A stretch of 64,000 nt of DNA from Pseudomonas fluorescens (GCF_005938625.1 NZ_VCNJ01000003.1:310001-374000), one strand, 5' to 3'. Numbered from the stretch's first letter, positions 25,918 through 36,212 are shown. Translations and numbers: made by a program. Notes: generated from the letters alone by a model not told the origin.

Positions 25918-26562
25918 TCATGCCGTGCGGCGCAGTATCAGCAGATGGCGTTGGCCTTGGCAACCGGGTACGGCCAGGGCGTGTTCGCTATCGAGTTTGA
26001 AGTCTGCCGGCAATGCTACCAGCTCATCGGCCGGATGAACGCCCTTCATTGCCAGCCAGCGTGTATCGGCATCGCCGAGGTGGCGAGTCCAGTTGGTGAA
26101 GTTCTCCATGCTGCTGAACGCCCGGGAAATGATCCCGTTGAACGGCTGCGCAGGCTGGAACGCTTCGACACGACTGTGGATAACTTGCAGGTTATCCAGT
26201 TTGAGTTCGAGTTTGACCTGAGTCAGGAAGCGGGTTTTCTTGCCGTTGCTGTCCAGACAGGTCACTTGCGCGTCCGGATATAGGATCGCCAACGGGATCC
26301 CCGGCATGCCGCCGCCGCTGCCGACGTCGAGCCAGCGACCGTTTTCGATGAACGACATGACGCTGAGACTATCGAGCAAGTGGCGCGAAACCATTTCGTC
26401 CGGATCACGCACGGCGGTCAGGTTGTAGGCCTGGTTCCATTTGATCAACAGGGCCAGATAACCCAGCAGCAATTCGTGCTGGGTTTCAGTGAGATTGACA
26501 CCGAGCTCGCGGGCTCCTGTGGATAACTCTTCGGCGTGTTGCGAAGTGACCTTAGAACTCAA
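25918..26562 (-). CDS. rsmG: 16S rRNA (guanine-527-N7)-methyltransferase
   Basis: 214 residues with the SAM-binding motif [15 protein letters not shown] near residue 75. The enzyme makes m7G527 in 16S rRNA; the older name is gidB. The start overlaps the mnmG stop by four bases, so translation is coupled. Exact DnaA boxes lie at 26175 and 26518. Confidence 0.96.
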   Translation of the reverse strand: MSSKVTSQHAEELSTGARELGVNLTETQHELLLGYLALLIKWNQAYNLTAVRDPDEMVSRHLLDSLSVMSFIENGRWLDVGSGGGMPGIPLAILYPDAQVTCLDSNGKKTRFLTQVKLELKLDNLQVIHSRVEAFQPAQPFNGIISRAFSSMENFTNWTRHLGDADTRWLAMKGVHPADELVALPADFKLDSEHALAVPGCQGQRHLLILRRTA

Positions 26563-28460
26563 GCGCTTTGCTCCAACTGACGGCCCGCGCCGCGTTTTTT
26601 CAAATGAATCATCAACAGCGAAATCGCCGCCGGGGTCACACCCGGGATCCGCGAAGCCTGGCCAAGCGTCTCTGGCCGAGTCGCGCCGAGCTTGCTCTGG
26701 ATCTCCTTGGAGAGACCGGAAATGTTGGTGTAATCGATATCCACAGGCAATTTCGTGTCTTCACTGGCGCGCAGACGGGCGATTTCGTCCTGTTGACGGT
26801 CGATGTAACCGGCGTACTTGGTCTTGATTTCAACCTGTTCGGCAACCTGTGGATCTTCGGCGCCGTTGCCGGTCACTTCGACCAGACCAGCGTAGTCGAT
26901 TTCCGGACGGCTCAAGAGGTTGAGCAAGTTGTATTCGTGGGTCAGCGGCGTGCCGAACTTCTCGGCAATCGCATCGCCCTGCTGCGTGTTCGGGCGAACC
27001 CACGTGCTTTTCAGACGCTGTTCTTCGAGTTCAATGCTTTCGCGTTTCTTGCAGAAGGCCGCCCAACGCGCGTCATCGACCAGACCGAGCTCGCGACCTT
27101 TTTCGGTCAGACGCAGGTCGGCGTTGTCCTCGCGCAGGATCAGGCGGTACTCGGCACGGGAAGTGAACATGCGGTACGGCTCTTGGGTACCGAGGGTGAT
27201 CAGGTCGTCGACCAATACACCGATGTACGCTTCATCGCGACGCGGACACCAGGCTTCTTTGCCCTTGGCACGCAGTGCGGCGTTGGCGCCAGCCAGCAAA
27301 CCTTGCGCGCCGGCTTCTTCGTAACCGGTGGTGCCGTTGATTTGCCCGGCGAAAAACAGACCGCCGATGACTTTGGTTTCCAGGCTGTACTTCAGGTCGC
27401 GCGGATCGAAGTAGTCGTACTCGATCGCATAACCCGGACGCACGATGTGCGCGTTCTCCATGCCGCGGATCGATTGCACGATCTGCAATTGCACGTCGAA
27501 CGGCAAGCTGGTGGATATCCCGTTCGGATACAGCTCGTGGGTAGTCAAACCTTCCGGTTCGATAAAGACCTGATGGCTTTCCTTGTCGGCAAAGCGGTGG
27601 ATCTTGTCTTCGATCGATGGGCAATAGCGCGGGCCGATGCCTTCGATTTCACCGGCAGCGGAATACATCGGCGAACGATCGAGGTTCGCTGCAATGATTT
27701 CGTGAGTGCGGGCGTTCGTGTGAGTAATCCAGCAGCTGACCTGACGTGGATGCTGTTCCTTGTTGCCCATGAACGACATCACTGGGATCGGCGTATCGCC
27801 CGGTTGCTCGGTCATCACCGAGAAATCCACAGATTTGCCGTCGATACGCGGCGGTGTGCCGGTTTTCAGGCGACCGACACGCAGTGGCATCTCACGCAGA
27901 CGGTGAGCCAGGGCGATCGACGGTGGATCACCGGCACGACCGCCGGAAAAATTCTGCAAACCGATGTGGATAAGTCCGCCGAGGAACGTACCAGTGGTCA
28001 ACACCACGGAATCGGCGAAGAAGCGCAGACCCATTTGGGTGACAACACCACGGACTTGTTCCTGCTCGACGATCAGATCATCAGCGGCTTGTTGAAATAT
28101 CCACAGATTCGGTTGGTTTTCCAGAATTTCGCGGACAGCGGCTTTGTAAAGAATGCGGTCGGCCTGAGCGCGGGTTGCACGCACGGCCGGGCCTTTACGG
28201 CTGTTCAACACACGAAACTGGATGCCACCCAAATCGGTAGCCGTGGCCATCGCGCCGCCGAGGGCATCGATTTCCTTGACCAGATGGCTTTTGCCAATGC
28301 CACCGATGGCCGGGTTGCAACTCATGGCACCGAGGGTTTCCACGTTATGCGTCAGCAACAGGGTTTTTGCCCCCATACGTGCTGAGGCCAGTGCTGCCTC
28401 GGTACCGGCATGACCGCCGCCGATGACGATCACTTCAAAACGGGAAGGGAAATCCACCAC
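26559..28460 (-). CDS. mnmG: tRNA uridine-5-carboxymethylaminomethyl modification enzyme MnmG
   Basis: 633 residues. The FAD-binding [17 protein letters not shown] is at the N-terminus, and the family runs [19 protein letters not shown] and GTFLGG are present. With MnmE it modifies U34 of certain tRNAs. In most pseudomonads mnmE lies directly upstream; here a 4-kb iron-signalling cassette and a DnaA-box cluster lie between them. The upstream region (28461-29028) has no protein gene. Confidence 0.97.
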   Translation of the reverse strand: MVDFPSRFEVIVIGGGHAGTEAALASARMGAKTLLLTHNVETLGAMSCNPAIGGIGKSHLVKEIDALGGAMATATDLGGIQFRVLNSRKGPAVRATRAQADRILYKAAVREILENQPNLWIFQQAADDLIVEQEQVRGVVTQMGLRFFADSVVLTTGTFLGGLIHIGLQNFSGGRAGDPPSIALAHRLREMPLRVGRLKTGTPPRIDGKSVDFSVMTEQPGDTPIPVMSFMGNKEQHPRQVSCWITHTNARTHEIIAANLDRSPMYSAAGEIEGIGPRYCPSIEDKIHRFADKESHQVFIEPEGLTTHELYPNGISTSLPFDVQLQIVQSIRGMENAHIVRPGYAIEYDYFDPRDLKYSLETKVIGGLFFAGQINGTTGYEEAGAQGLLAGANAALRAKGKEAWCPRRDEAYIGVLVDDLITLGTQEPYRMFTSRAEYRLILREDNADLRLTEKGRELGLVDDARWAAFCKKRESIELEEQRLKSTWVRPNTQQGDAIAEKFGTPLTHEYNLLNLLSRPEIDYAGLVEVTGNGAEDPQVAEQVEIKTKYAGYIDRQQDEIARLRASEDTKLPVDIDYTNISGLSKEIQSKLGATRPETLGQASRIPGVTPAAISLLMIHLKKRGAGRQLEQSA

Positions 28461-28559
28461 GCACCTCGTGCCTGCTTAAGTAGGTAATTCAGGAATAGTT
28501 TGAGATCAGGTTTCTGGACCTGGTCGACAAGTATAGGGACTTCGCCCTTCCTAAAGAAC

Positions 28560-28875
28560 CCTTTGCACAAAAATTAACCAGCTGTGGAGAACTCAAGGTT
28601 AAAAGAATAAAAAAGAGAGAAATTTATAAAACCTTTGTTTTTATGTTTATTTCTACTGAGCCTACTTTCTGTGGATAGATCGCTACAGGCCTTTATATTC
28701 AATATGTACAGAGATTCAAAACCCTGTGCCCATGTGCCAATGAGAGGCTTGGATAACCGGTTTAAGCCTGTGGATGAAAGGGATGGTTATCCACAGAGGG
28801 GGTTATATCCAGTTTTGAGGCCCTGTTATCAACCGGCCTCAGTGGCAGTTATTCACAGGGCTTAATCCACAGAAA
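28560..28875. other. DnaA-box cluster upstream of mnmG, origin-like
   Basis: An AT-rich stretch (about 28590-28660) is followed by DnaA boxes. Exact boxes: TTATCCACA at 28787-28795 and TTATTCACA at 28849-28857. One-mismatch boxes: 28583-28591, 28670-28678 and 28863-28871; a weaker one is at 28769-28777. The arrangement matches oriC upstream of dnaA at an almost constant offset of 8560 bases, including TGTACAGAGA at 28705-28714. It may be a second or ancestral origin, or a DnaA-regulated promoter of mnmG. Whether it fires cannot be read from sequence. Confidence 0.7.
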
Positions 28876-28902
28876 ATCGATAAAACGGCATATTCGGGAC
28901 GC

Positions 28903-28934
28903 AAAAAAAATCGCCAACGAGGGTTCGCTGGCGA
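28903..28934 (-). terminator. Orphan intrinsic terminator facing mnmG
   Basis: On the minus strand TCGCCA...TGGCGA pairs (28929-28934 with 28911-28916), and a run of eight T follows (28903-28910). No minus-strand gene lies directly to its right now; the next one is mnmE, beyond the iron cassette. It may be the original mnmE terminator. Confidence 0.6.
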
Positions 28935-28991
28935 CAAAGAAGTCGATGGAGGGATGTGCGAGGACTATTGTGAGACAACGTAACAGAGGCT

Positions 28992-29010
28992 AATAATAGG
29001 CATTATCATT
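28992..29010 (+). promoter_or_regulatory. Possible Fur box upstream of the ECF sigma gene
   Basis: The 19 bases AATAATAGGCATTATCATT match the Fur consensus GATAATGATAATCATTATC at about 11 positions and are partly palindromic. The site ends 18 bases before the sigma-factor ATG. Fur control is usual for FecI-type sigma genes, so the position supports it although the match is imperfect. Confidence 0.45.
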
Positions 29011-29028
29011 AACGCGCCCACTTTTCCT

Positions 29029-29535
29029 ATGTCCCTAACCGCCCACACTGCTGCGATCGAGCAAATCTACGAGCAACACCATTCGTGGCTATACGGGTGG
29101 CTCAAGGGAAAATTGCATGACGCCTGCGATGCTGCCGATGTGGCGCATGACACGTTCGTGCGTATTCTGGCAGCGCGCAATGCCGCACAGATTCGCGAGC
29201 CACGGGATTATCTGGCGACCATTGCACGCGGTCTGGTCATTGATCGTTATAGAAGACGGGCCATCGAAGCCGCGTATTTGCAGACCCTGGCGGCTCGACC
29301 GGAAGCCACTGCCATCAGCGAGGAAGACAAGGCGCTGATCATCGAAACCCTCGTCGCTGTGGATAAAGCCTTGGCCGGGCTCGGCGCCAGAAGCCAAAAA
29401 ATCTTTATGCTGTCGCAGATCGATGGCCTGACTTATCAACAGATCGCTTTGCAGCTGAAGGTTTCGCTGACCACGGTGAAGAAGCACATGATCCGCGCGC
29501 TGACGGAATGTGCCCTGATCATGGCGCAACGTTGA
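29029..29535 (+). CDS. ECF sigma factor, FecI type
   Basis: 168 residues. Region 2 holds the run DACDAADVAHDTFVRIL and the DNA-contacting DYLATIARGLVIDRYRRR; region 4 holds LTYQQIALQLKVSLTTVKKH. Such sigma factors direct transcription of a siderophore receptor when its ligand is bound outside the cell. The ATG at 29029 has only a weak ribosome-binding site. Its stop overlaps the ATG of the next gene (TGATG). A DnaA box (29358) lies inside. Confidence 0.92.
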   Translation: MSLTAHTAAIEQIYEQHHSWLYGWLKGKLHDACDAADVAHDTFVRILAARNAAQIREPRDYLATIARGLVIDRYRRRAIEAAYLQTLAARPEATAISEEDKALIIETLVAVDKALAGLGARSQKIFMLSQIDGLTYQQIALQLKVSLTTVKKHMIRALTECALIMAQR

Positions 29536-30482
29536 TGGCCATCGCCCCCAATCGCCAGATCTTCGAAGCGGCCGCCGGTTGGTATGTGCAGTTTCAGGCA
29601 GATCCGCCAACGCTCGCCGAACAGAAGGCCTGGCAGTTGTGGATAGATAGCGACCCGGCGCATCTGGCGGCGTGGAACCAGATGGAACAATTGCAGCGCC
29701 ACCTCGGCACCCTGCCGCAGGATCTGAAACGCCGCGCGCTGAATAACGGCCAGCAACGCCGCCAGGTGCTGAAGTTATTGCTGCTAGCGGCGGGCACGGG
29801 GTTCGTGGGCTGGAATGTTCAGCAACACACTGCCTTGGGAAATGTCTGGGCCGACTATAAGACTGGCGTTGGCCAGCGTCGCAATATCACATTGGCGGAT
29901 GGCAGCCAGATTCAACTCAACACCGATACCGCTATTGATGTCTCTTTCGATAAAGCACAGCGGCTGATTCGCCTGCGCTCCGGCGAGATCCTCATTCAAA
30001 CCGGAAAGCTGGGTGATCAACGGCCCTTTTTCGTCGAAACCCGCGACGGCCGGATTCAAGCGCTCGGCACTCGTTTCTCCGTTCACCAGTTATCGAGCTC
30101 AACCCGCGTTGGAGTGCTGGAAGACCGGGTCAGTGTTCTGCCCGGTGATAGTTCAACGGCCGCTAAAATCTTGCAGGCAGGCGAAGGCGCTTATTTTGAT
30201 CGTCAGCACATAGCGCTCATTCATCCCTTCAAATCCTCCGAAGTGGCTTGGATCAACGGCCAATTGATCGTTCTCGATGCACGCTTGGGCGATGTGATTG
30301 AAGAATTGGGCCGTTATCGCAGTGGCGTTTTGCATTGCGACGGGCGTGCCCGAGAGCTGCGTGTTTCCGGAACATTCCGCCTCAATTCAACTGACGCAGT
30401 CTTGGCCAATCTTCAGGCGTCGCTGCCGATCAACGTGCGCTATTTCACCCGTTATTGGGTCTCGATCAGCCACAACGTTTGA
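29535..30482 (+). CDS. FecR-family anti-sigma / sigma regulator
   Basis: 315 residues from the ATG at 29535, which overlaps the sigma stop; a longer frame from 29508 is rejected. The N-terminal FecR-type domain (AAGWYVQFQADPPTLAEQ, then WQLWIDSDPAHLAAWNQME) binds the sigma factor. One membrane segment follows at about residues 80-97 (LKLLLLAAGTGFVG), then a periplasmic FecR domain that would touch the receptor signalling domain. It is the middle member of a three-part cell-surface signalling system. Confidence 0.9.
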   Translation: MAIAPNRQIFEAAAGWYVQFQADPPTLAEQKAWQLWIDSDPAHLAAWNQMEQLQRHLGTLPQDLKRRALNNGQQRRQVLKLLLLAAGTGFVGWNVQQHTALGNVWADYKTGVGQRRNITLADGSQIQLNTDTAIDVSFDKAQRLIRLRSGEILIQTGKLGDQRPFFVETRDGRIQALGTRFSVHQLSSSTRVGVLEDRVSVLPGDSSTAAKILQAGEGAYFDRQHIALIHPFKSSEVAWINGQLIVLDARLGDVIEELGRYRSGVLHCDGRARELRVSGTFRLNSTDAVLANLQASLPINVRYFTRYWVSISHNV

Positions 30483-30601
30483 ACGAAATTTCACCTGGGG
30501 AAAATAAATCGACAACAGGGTTATCTTTTTTTGCCCTGACCCGGCCCTACAGGTAATCGCGATAAACGCGGCTCTTTGCCACCTTCAGGGCTTATCCACA
30601 C

Positions 30602-33037
30602 ATGCGTCTTCCCACGTTTCGTCAGCGTTTTTCCTACCACTGCATTGCCTATAGCTTACTGATGACCAGCGCCGCGTCCTGCCTGGTGATTAGCCATAAC
30701 GCCGTCGCTGCATCGGTAGCCCAGCGTTACGCCATCGCCGCCGGCCCGCTGGATAATGCGCTGAGCCAGTTCGCCTCGGCCGCCAACGTGATTCTGTCGT
30801 TCTCGCCGCAACAGACCAGCCGCTTGCGCAGCGCCGGGTTGAACGGCAACTTCACCGTCGACCAGGGATTCGCCCAACTGCTGCAAGGCTCGGGTTTGCA
30901 AGCCGTACCGCAGGCGCCGGGCAGTTACATTCTGCAGGCGCTGCCAAACGGTGATTCGCTAGAGCTGGCCCCAACCAACATCAATGGTCAGTTGGCCAAC
31001 CCGATGAATCTGGATTACGCCGCCGACGTCGGATACAAGGCGCAAAACAGCCGGATCGGTACGAAAACCAGTACACCGTTGTCGGAAACGCCGCGCTCGG
31101 TGTCAGTCGTAACCGCCCAGCGTATGAAAGATCAGAAATCTCAGACGCTGACCGAGGTGCTTGGCTACGTACCGGGGATCTTCGCCCCACCGTTTGCCGC
31201 CGGCGACAGTCTGGCCGGGGACCTGTTCTATATTCGCGGTTTCAACGCCACCGATTATGGCTACGGTCTGTTGCGCGATGGACTACGCGTCCAGGGCAAT
31301 CGGTATGACACCAGCACCGAGCCCTACGGACTGGAGCGCGTCGAGATTTTCCGTGGCCCGTCCTCACTGCTCTATGGGGAAAACGCGCCGGGCGGTCTGG
31401 TCAATCTGGTCAGCAAACGGCCAACCGCGGCACCGCAAGGCGAAGTGCAATTGGGTTATGGATCGAACAATCGCCGGCAGATCGGCGTCGATGTCTCCGG
31501 GCCACTCAATGACAGCGGCAACGTTCTCGGGCGAGTGGTGATGCTCGGTCGCAAGTCCGACACCCAGACTGATCACGTCCCGGATGACCGTCTCTACATC
31601 GCCCCTTCGCTGACTTTGAATTTCGATGACTTCAATACCCTGACCCTGCTGGCCAACTACCAGAAGGATCACACCAACATGGAGCTTGGCCTGCCGGCCG
31701 CCGGGACATTGCTGAGCAATCCCAACGGCAAGTTATCCAAGGACACCATGCTCGGCGACCCGGACTGGAACACTTTCGAAAGGGAAACCTGGAGCACCGG
31801 TTACGAGTACAGCCACTCATTCAATGATGATTGGCAGTTTCGGCAGAACTCGCGCTACATGCAGTCGCGCATCACCCGTCACGAAACCTGGCCGGGCAAT
31901 CTCAACAACGCCGGTTTCGGCACGCGCCTGAACATGACCGCCTACGATCGCTTCAACAAGTCGATGGTGTACTCGCTGGATAACCAACTGGAAGGCAAAT
32001 TCCAGGTCGGCGGTCTGGAGAACACCGTGCTGTTCGGCGCCAGCTATGACCGTACCTCGTTCAATCAGGACTGGAACGCCGGCATCGTCGGGCCGATCGA
32101 TGTATATAACCCGGTGTACCTGCGCGACCCGACCACGCCGATTGCGGTGCAAAACACCTTGCTTGAACAACAGATGAAAGGGGTTTATGCACAGATCCAG
32201 AGCAAGTATGACCATTGGCTGTTCCTGCTCGGTGGCCGTCAGGATTGGGTCGACAGTGATTTTCGCGACAAGGTGGCCCAGTCGAGCGACATCAGCTCCG
32301 AGGATAAGAAATTCACCTATCAGGGCGGCGTGATGTACCAGTTCGACAACGGCATGACGCCGTATGTCAGCTACTCCACCTCGTTCGTCCCAGTGCAGCA
32401 GATTTCCAATGCCGGTACGCCACTCGACCCCATCACCAGCAGCCAATATGAAGTGGGCCTGAAATACGAACCGATCGGCTGGGATACTGCGTTTACCGCT
32501 TCGGTGTACGACCTGCGCAAAAAGGACGACACCTACTTCGACTCGACGACAGCGACCTATCGTCAGGTCGGCGAAAGCCGTTCCAAAGGCGTGGAACTGG
32601 AACTGAACAGCAACCTGACCCAGAACCTCAATGTCACGGCGGCCTACACCTACACCGACGCGCGCATCACCAAGGACGCGGCAACGTCATTGGTCAAAGG
32701 CCATCAAATGACCGGCGTGCCACGTAATCAGTCTTCGGTCTGGACGAAATACCGATTCCTCGATGGCGACTTGAAAGGTCTGTACGTCGGCGGTGGTGTG
32801 CGTTACTTCGACAGTGCCTTCGCCTACACCTCACCTTCTCTGTACGGCAAGCTCGATGCCGGCGATGTCACGTTGGTGGATGCGGCGATCGGTTATCAGA
32901 TCGATACGCACTGGAGCGTCGACCTGAACGCGAAGAACCTGTTCGACAAGGAATATGTGTCGGGATGCAACGATGCTGGGCGTTGTTATTGGGGTGAAGA
33001 CCGCACCTTGCTCGGTACGGTCTCCTACAACTGGTAA
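30602..33037 (+). CDS. TonB-dependent siderophore receptor with N-terminal signalling (STN) domain
   Basis: 811 residues. A signal peptide ends near AVAA (residue about 37). An STN domain (about 40-105; YAIAAGPLDNALSQFASAAN) is followed by a TonB box region, a plug domain (SETPRSVSVVTAQRM) and a 22-strand-type barrel ending in a terminal aromatic residue (SYNW). It imports a ferric siderophore and signals to the FecR/sigma pair. The siderophore cannot be named from sequence. The 119-base gap after fecR ends with an exact DnaA box (30592-30600), one base before the ATG, so there is no clear ribosome-binding site there. Confidence 0.92.
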   Translation: MRLPTFRQRFSYHCIAYSLLMTSAASCLVISHNAVAASVAQRYAIAAGPLDNALSQFASAANVILSFSPQQTSRLRSAGLNGNFTVDQGFAQLLQGSGLQAVPQAPGSYILQALPNGDSLELAPTNINGQLANPMNLDYAADVGYKAQNSRIGTKTSTPLSETPRSVSVVTAQRMKDQKSQTLTEVLGYVPGIFAPPFAAGDSLAGDLFYIRGFNATDYGYGLLRDGLRVQGNRYDTSTEPYGLERVEIFRGPSSLLYGENAPGGLVNLVSKRPTAAPQGEVQLGYGSNNRRQIGVDVSGPLNDSGNVLGRVVMLGRKSDTQTDHVPDDRLYIAPSLTLNFDDFNTLTLLANYQKDHTNMELGLPAAGTLLSNPNGKLSKDTMLGDPDWNTFERETWSTGYEYSHSFNDDWQFRQNSRYMQSRITRHETWPGNLNNAGFGTRLNMTAYDRFNKSMVYSLDNQLEGKFQVGGLENTVLFGASYDRTSFNQDWNAGIVGPIDVYNPVYLRDPTTPIAVQNTLLEQQMKGVYAQIQSKYDHWLFLLGGRQDWVDSDFRDKVAQSSDISSEDKKFTYQGGVMYQFDNGMTPYVSYSTSFVPVQQISNAGTPLDPITSSQYEVGLKYEPIGWDTAFTASVYDLRKKDDTYFDSTTATYRQVGESRSKGVELELNSNLTQNLNVTAAYTYTDARITKDAATSLVKGHQMTGVPRNQSSVWTKYRFLDGDLKGLYVGGGVRYFDSAFAYTSPSLYGKLDAGDVTLVDAAIGYQIDTHWSVDLNAKNLFDKEYVSGCNDAGRCYWGEDRTLLGTVSYNW

Positions 33038-33044
33038 AACGAAA

Positions 33045-33076
33045 AAGGGGCTGTGGATAAATTTCCACAGCCCCTT
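33045..33076. terminator. Bidirectional terminator between the receptor and mnmE, containing a DnaA box
   Basis: AAGGGGCTGTGG and CCACAGCCCCTT form a 12-base-pair stem with an eight-base loop ATAAATTT. A and T runs lie outside the stem. It serves the convergent receptor (+) and mnmE (-) genes. The stem-loop junction is an exact DnaA box, TGTGGATAA at 33052-33060. Confidence 0.85.
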
Positions 33077-33080
33077 ATTG

Positions 33081-34451
33081 TTATTTGCCGATGCAGAAGC
33101 TGGAAAAGATCCTTCCCAGCAGATCATCAGAGCTGAAAGCCCCGGTGATTTCACCCAGAGAATGCTGGGCCTGACGCAGATCTTCGGCGAGCAATTCGCC
33201 GGCGCCTGCCAATGTAAGCTGCGCGCGGCCGTGTTCCAACGCGGCGCTGGCATGACGTAATGCCTCCAGATGTCGACGACGTGCGCTGAAACTACTTTCC
33301 GAGGTTTGCTCGTAACCCATGCACGCCTTGAGATGATCGCGCAGCAGATCCAGTCCTTCACCGGCCGACTTGGCGCTGAGGCTGATCGTCACATGCCCGT
33401 CTTCACTGGTTTCCAGGACAATCGCTTCGCCGGTCAGATCGGCTTTGTTGCGGATCAGGGTTACTTTCGCCGGATCCGGGCGGGTTTCGAGGAATTCCGG
33501 CCACAACGCAAACGGATCCAGCGCTTCCGGGGCCGTTGCATCGACTACCAACAACACCCGATCGGCTTCACTGATAGCCTTCAATGCTCGTTCAACACCG
33601 ATCTTTTCCACATGATCATCGGTATCACGCAGACCTGCAGTATCGACAACGTGCAGCGGCATGCCGTCGATGTGGATATGTTCACGCAGGATATCCCGTG
33701 TGGTGCCGGCGATCTCGGTAACGATTGCCGCTTCGCGACCGGCCAACGCATTCAACAGGCTGGACTTGCCGGCGTTCGGACGGCCGGCGATCACTACGGT
33801 CATGCCATCGCGCAGCAACGCGCCCTGCCCGGCTTCACGCAGTACTGTGGATAACTCATCGCGCACTTTGTCGAGCATGCTCAATACATGGCCATCGGCG
33901 AGGAAGTCGATTTCTTCTTCCGGAAAGTCGATGGCGGCTTCAACGTAGATACGCAACCCGATCAGCTGCTCGGTCAAGTTATGCACACGCTGGGAAAACG
34001 CGCCTTGTAATGAGCGCAGAGCATTACGCGCAGCCTGTGCAGAACTGGCTTCGATCAAATCGGCAATCGCCTCGGCCTGGGCCAGGTCGAGTTTGTCATT
34101 GAGGAACGCGCGTTCGCTGAATTCCCCCGGACGCGCCAGACGGCAGCCCAGTTCCAGACAACGTTTGAGCAACATATCCAGAACGATCGGGCCGCCGTGG
34201 CCCTGCAATTCCAGAACGTCTTCACCGGTGAACGAGTTCGGTCCCGGGAAATACAGCGCCAGACCTTCGTCCAGCACCTGTTTGTCGTCAGTGAAAAACG
34301 GGCCGTAATGGGCGTAACGCGGTTTCAGTTCGCGGCCGCTGATGGCTTTTGCCGCAACACTGGCCAACGGCCCGGAAATACGGACGATGCCCACACCACC
34401 GCGACCTTGAGCGGTGGCGACAGCGGCGATGGTTTCACGAGGTACGCTCAT
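33081..34451 (-). CDS. mnmE: tRNA modification GTPase MnmE
   Basis: 456 residues from the ATG at 34451 ([19 protein letters not shown]); a frame six codons longer is rejected. An N-terminal folate-binding domain is followed by an inserted G domain with the P-loop [12 protein letters not shown] and the helical domain ending in the conserved FCIGK. It acts with MnmG. It is separated from mnmG by about 4.6 kb. A DnaA box lies at 33846, and a TTATGCACA variant at 33979. Confidence 0.97.
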   Translation of the reverse strand: MSVPRETIAAVATAQGRGGVGIVRISGPLASVAAKAISGRELKPRYAHYGPFFTDDKQVLDEGLALYFPGPNSFTGEDVLELQGHGGPIVLDMLLKRCLELGCRLARPGEFSERAFLNDKLDLAQAEAIADLIEASSAQAARNALRSLQGAFSQRVHNLTEQLIGLRIYVEAAIDFPEEEIDFLADGHVLSMLDKVRDELSTVLREAGQGALLRDGMTVVIAGRPNAGKSSLLNALAGREAAIVTEIAGTTRDILREHIHIDGMPLHVVDTAGLRDTDDHVEKIGVERALKAISEADRVLLVVDATAPEALDPFALWPEFLETRPDPAKVTLIRNKADLTGEAIVLETSEDGHVTISLSAKSAGEGLDLLRDHLKACMGYEQTSESSFSARRRHLEALRHASAALEHGRAQLTLAGAGELLAEDLRQAQHSLGEITGAFSSDDLLGRIFSSFCIGK

Positions 34452-34483
34452 TAACCGGAATCCAGACAAAAATGACAGATAGC

Positions 34484-34508
34484 AAAACGCCCCACTAGGG
34501 GGCGTTTT
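34484..34508 (-). terminator. Intrinsic terminator after yidC
   Basis: AAAACGCCCC and GGGGCGTTTT form a 10-base-pair stem with an ACTAG loop, with T runs on both strands, 22 bases after the yidC stop. An exact DnaA box (34515-34523) lies between the stop and the hairpin. Confidence 0.88.
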
Positions 34509-34530
34509 GAGTGGTTATCCACAGTGTAAA

Positions 34531-36210
34531 TCAAGCGGCTGCTTTGGTAGCCCGTTCGATCTTACGTGTGATGTACCACTGTTGGGTGATGGACAGGCAG
34601 TTGTTCACAACCCAGTACAGCACCAGACCAGCCGGGAACCACAGGAAGAAGAAGGTGAAGATGATTGGCATCATTTTCATGACCTTCGCCTGCATCGGAT
34701 CCGGAGGAGTCGGGTTCAACTGCTGCTGGATGAACATGGTTGCGCCCATGATGATCGGCAGAATGAAGAACGGATCCTTGATCGACAGGTCAGTGATCCA
34801 CAGCATGAACGGCGCCTGGCGCATTTCCACGCTTTCCAGCAGAACCCAGTACAGCGAAAGGAAAACCGGCATCTGCACGAGGATCGGCAAGCAGCCGCCC
34901 AGCGGATTGATCTTCTCTTTCTTGTACAGCTCCATCATGGCTTGCGACATTTTCTGCCGGTCATCGCCATGTTGTTCTTTCAAAGCAGCCAGTTTCGGCG
35001 CAACGGCACGCATGCGCGCCATCGATTTGTAGCTGGCAGCCGACAGAGGGAAGAAAAGACCCTTGATCAGCATGGTCAGGAAGATAATCGACCAGCCCCA
35101 GTTACCAACGATCGCGTGGATGTGTTGCAGCAACCAGAAGATTGGCTGGGCAATGAACCACAAGATGCCGTAGTCGACGGTCAGTTCCAGACCTGGGGAC
35201 AACTCTTTCAGCACAGCCTGGCTTTTCGGACCGGCGTACAGCACAGCGCTGGTTTCAACTTTGGCACCTGGCGCAGCGGTCAATGTAGGACCGGTGTAAC
35301 CGATGATGTAGTTGCCTTTGCTGTCTTTACGGGTCTGGACGACGTTGTTTTCGCCCTTCGCCGGAATCCATGCAGTCACGAAGTAGTGTTGCAGCCAGGC
35401 TACCCAACCACCGGTGACGGTTTCTTTCAGCTGCGCCTTGTCCATGTCCTTCATGGACACTTTCTTGTACGGCTCCGAACTTGTCCACAGGGCAGCGCCC
35501 AGGTAAGTCGCGGTGCCAGTAGCAGTAGTGGACGAAGGATCGGCACTGTTGTCGCGCTTCAACTGAGCAAACATTGCGCCGTTCCAGGGCTGAGCGCTCT
35601 GGTTATCCACAATGTAGGAAACGGCTACGTCATACAGGCCGCGTTTCAGGGTGAAACGCTTGATGTAATTGACGCCGTCCTTGCTGAACTTCAGGTCTAC
35701 GACCAATTGGTCCTGACCGTCAGCCAGTTGATAAGTCTTCTTCTCCGAGGAGTAGACCGGACGACCGGCAGGATTTGCATCCGGGCCGTTGGTGCCGATC
35801 AGACCGCTTTGGGCCAGATAAACACGTTCGCCGCCGTTATCGAACAGCTGGAACGGAACATCAGGACGATCCTGACGACGTGGATACAGAGGCAAGGTCA
35901 GTTGAGCGACATCGCCACCTTGTGGATCGATCGCGAGATCGAGCACGTCGGTTTTGATCTGGATCAGGTCCTTGCTGGCGGCTACCGGCGTTTCGGCAGG
36001 TGCGCTGGTATCGCTAGCGGCGCGCGGAATATCGTCACTGGCGGCAGCATTATTGCCAGTGGCGGTATCCGGCAAACCGGATGTAGTCGTACTGGAAGCA
36101 ACATTCTGAGTCGGCAGGGCAGCCTGACCATAGTCCTGGTTCCATTTAAGGACCATAACGTAGGCCACGATTGCCAGGGCGACGATCAGGATCGTGCGTT
36201 TGATATCCAT
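34531..36210 (-). CDS. yidC: Membrane protein insertase YidC
   Basis: 559 residues: an N-terminal membrane segment (TILIVALAIVAYVMVLKW), a large periplasmic domain, then the conserved five-helix insertase core from about residue 345 (GWSIIFLTMLIKGLFF, LGGCLPILVQMPVFLSLY). It inserts membrane proteins with or without SecYEG, among them the ATP synthase c subunit. It lies 2 bases after yidD. A DnaA box (35603) lies inside. Confidence 0.97.
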   Translation of the reverse strand: MDIKRTILIVALAIVAYVMVLKWNQDYGQAALPTQNVASSTTTSGLPDTATGNNAAASDDIPRAASDTSAPAETPVAASKDLIQIKTDVLDLAIDPQGGDVAQLTLPLYPRRQDRPDVPFQLFDNGGERVYLAQSGLIGTNGPDANPAGRPVYSSEKKTYQLADGQDQLVVDLKFSKDGVNYIKRFTLKRGLYDVAVSYIVDNQSAQPWNGAMFAQLKRDNSADPSSTTATGTATYLGAALWTSSEPYKKVSMKDMDKAQLKETVTGGWVAWLQHYFVTAWIPAKGENNVVQTRKDSKGNYIIGYTGPTLTAAPGAKVETSAVLYAGPKSQAVLKELSPGLELTVDYGILWFIAQPIFWLLQHIHAIVGNWGWSIIFLTMLIKGLFFPLSAASYKSMARMRAVAPKLAALKEQHGDDRQKMSQAMMELYKKEKINPLGGCLPILVQMPVFLSLYWVLLESVEMRQAPFMLWITDLSIKDPFFILPIIMGATMFIQQQLNPTPPDPMQAKVMKMMPIIFTFFFLWFPAGLVLYWVVNNCLSITQQWYITRKIERATKAAA

Positions 36211-36212
36211 GA

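Noticed and set aside
26568..28385. Plus-strand frame of 605 codons opposite mnmG
   Set aside because: Antisense shadow of a conserved gene.
28635..28865. Open frame of 76 codons in the mnmG-side DnaA-box region
   Set aside because: No ribosome-binding site; it runs through the DnaA boxes and its product has no family features.
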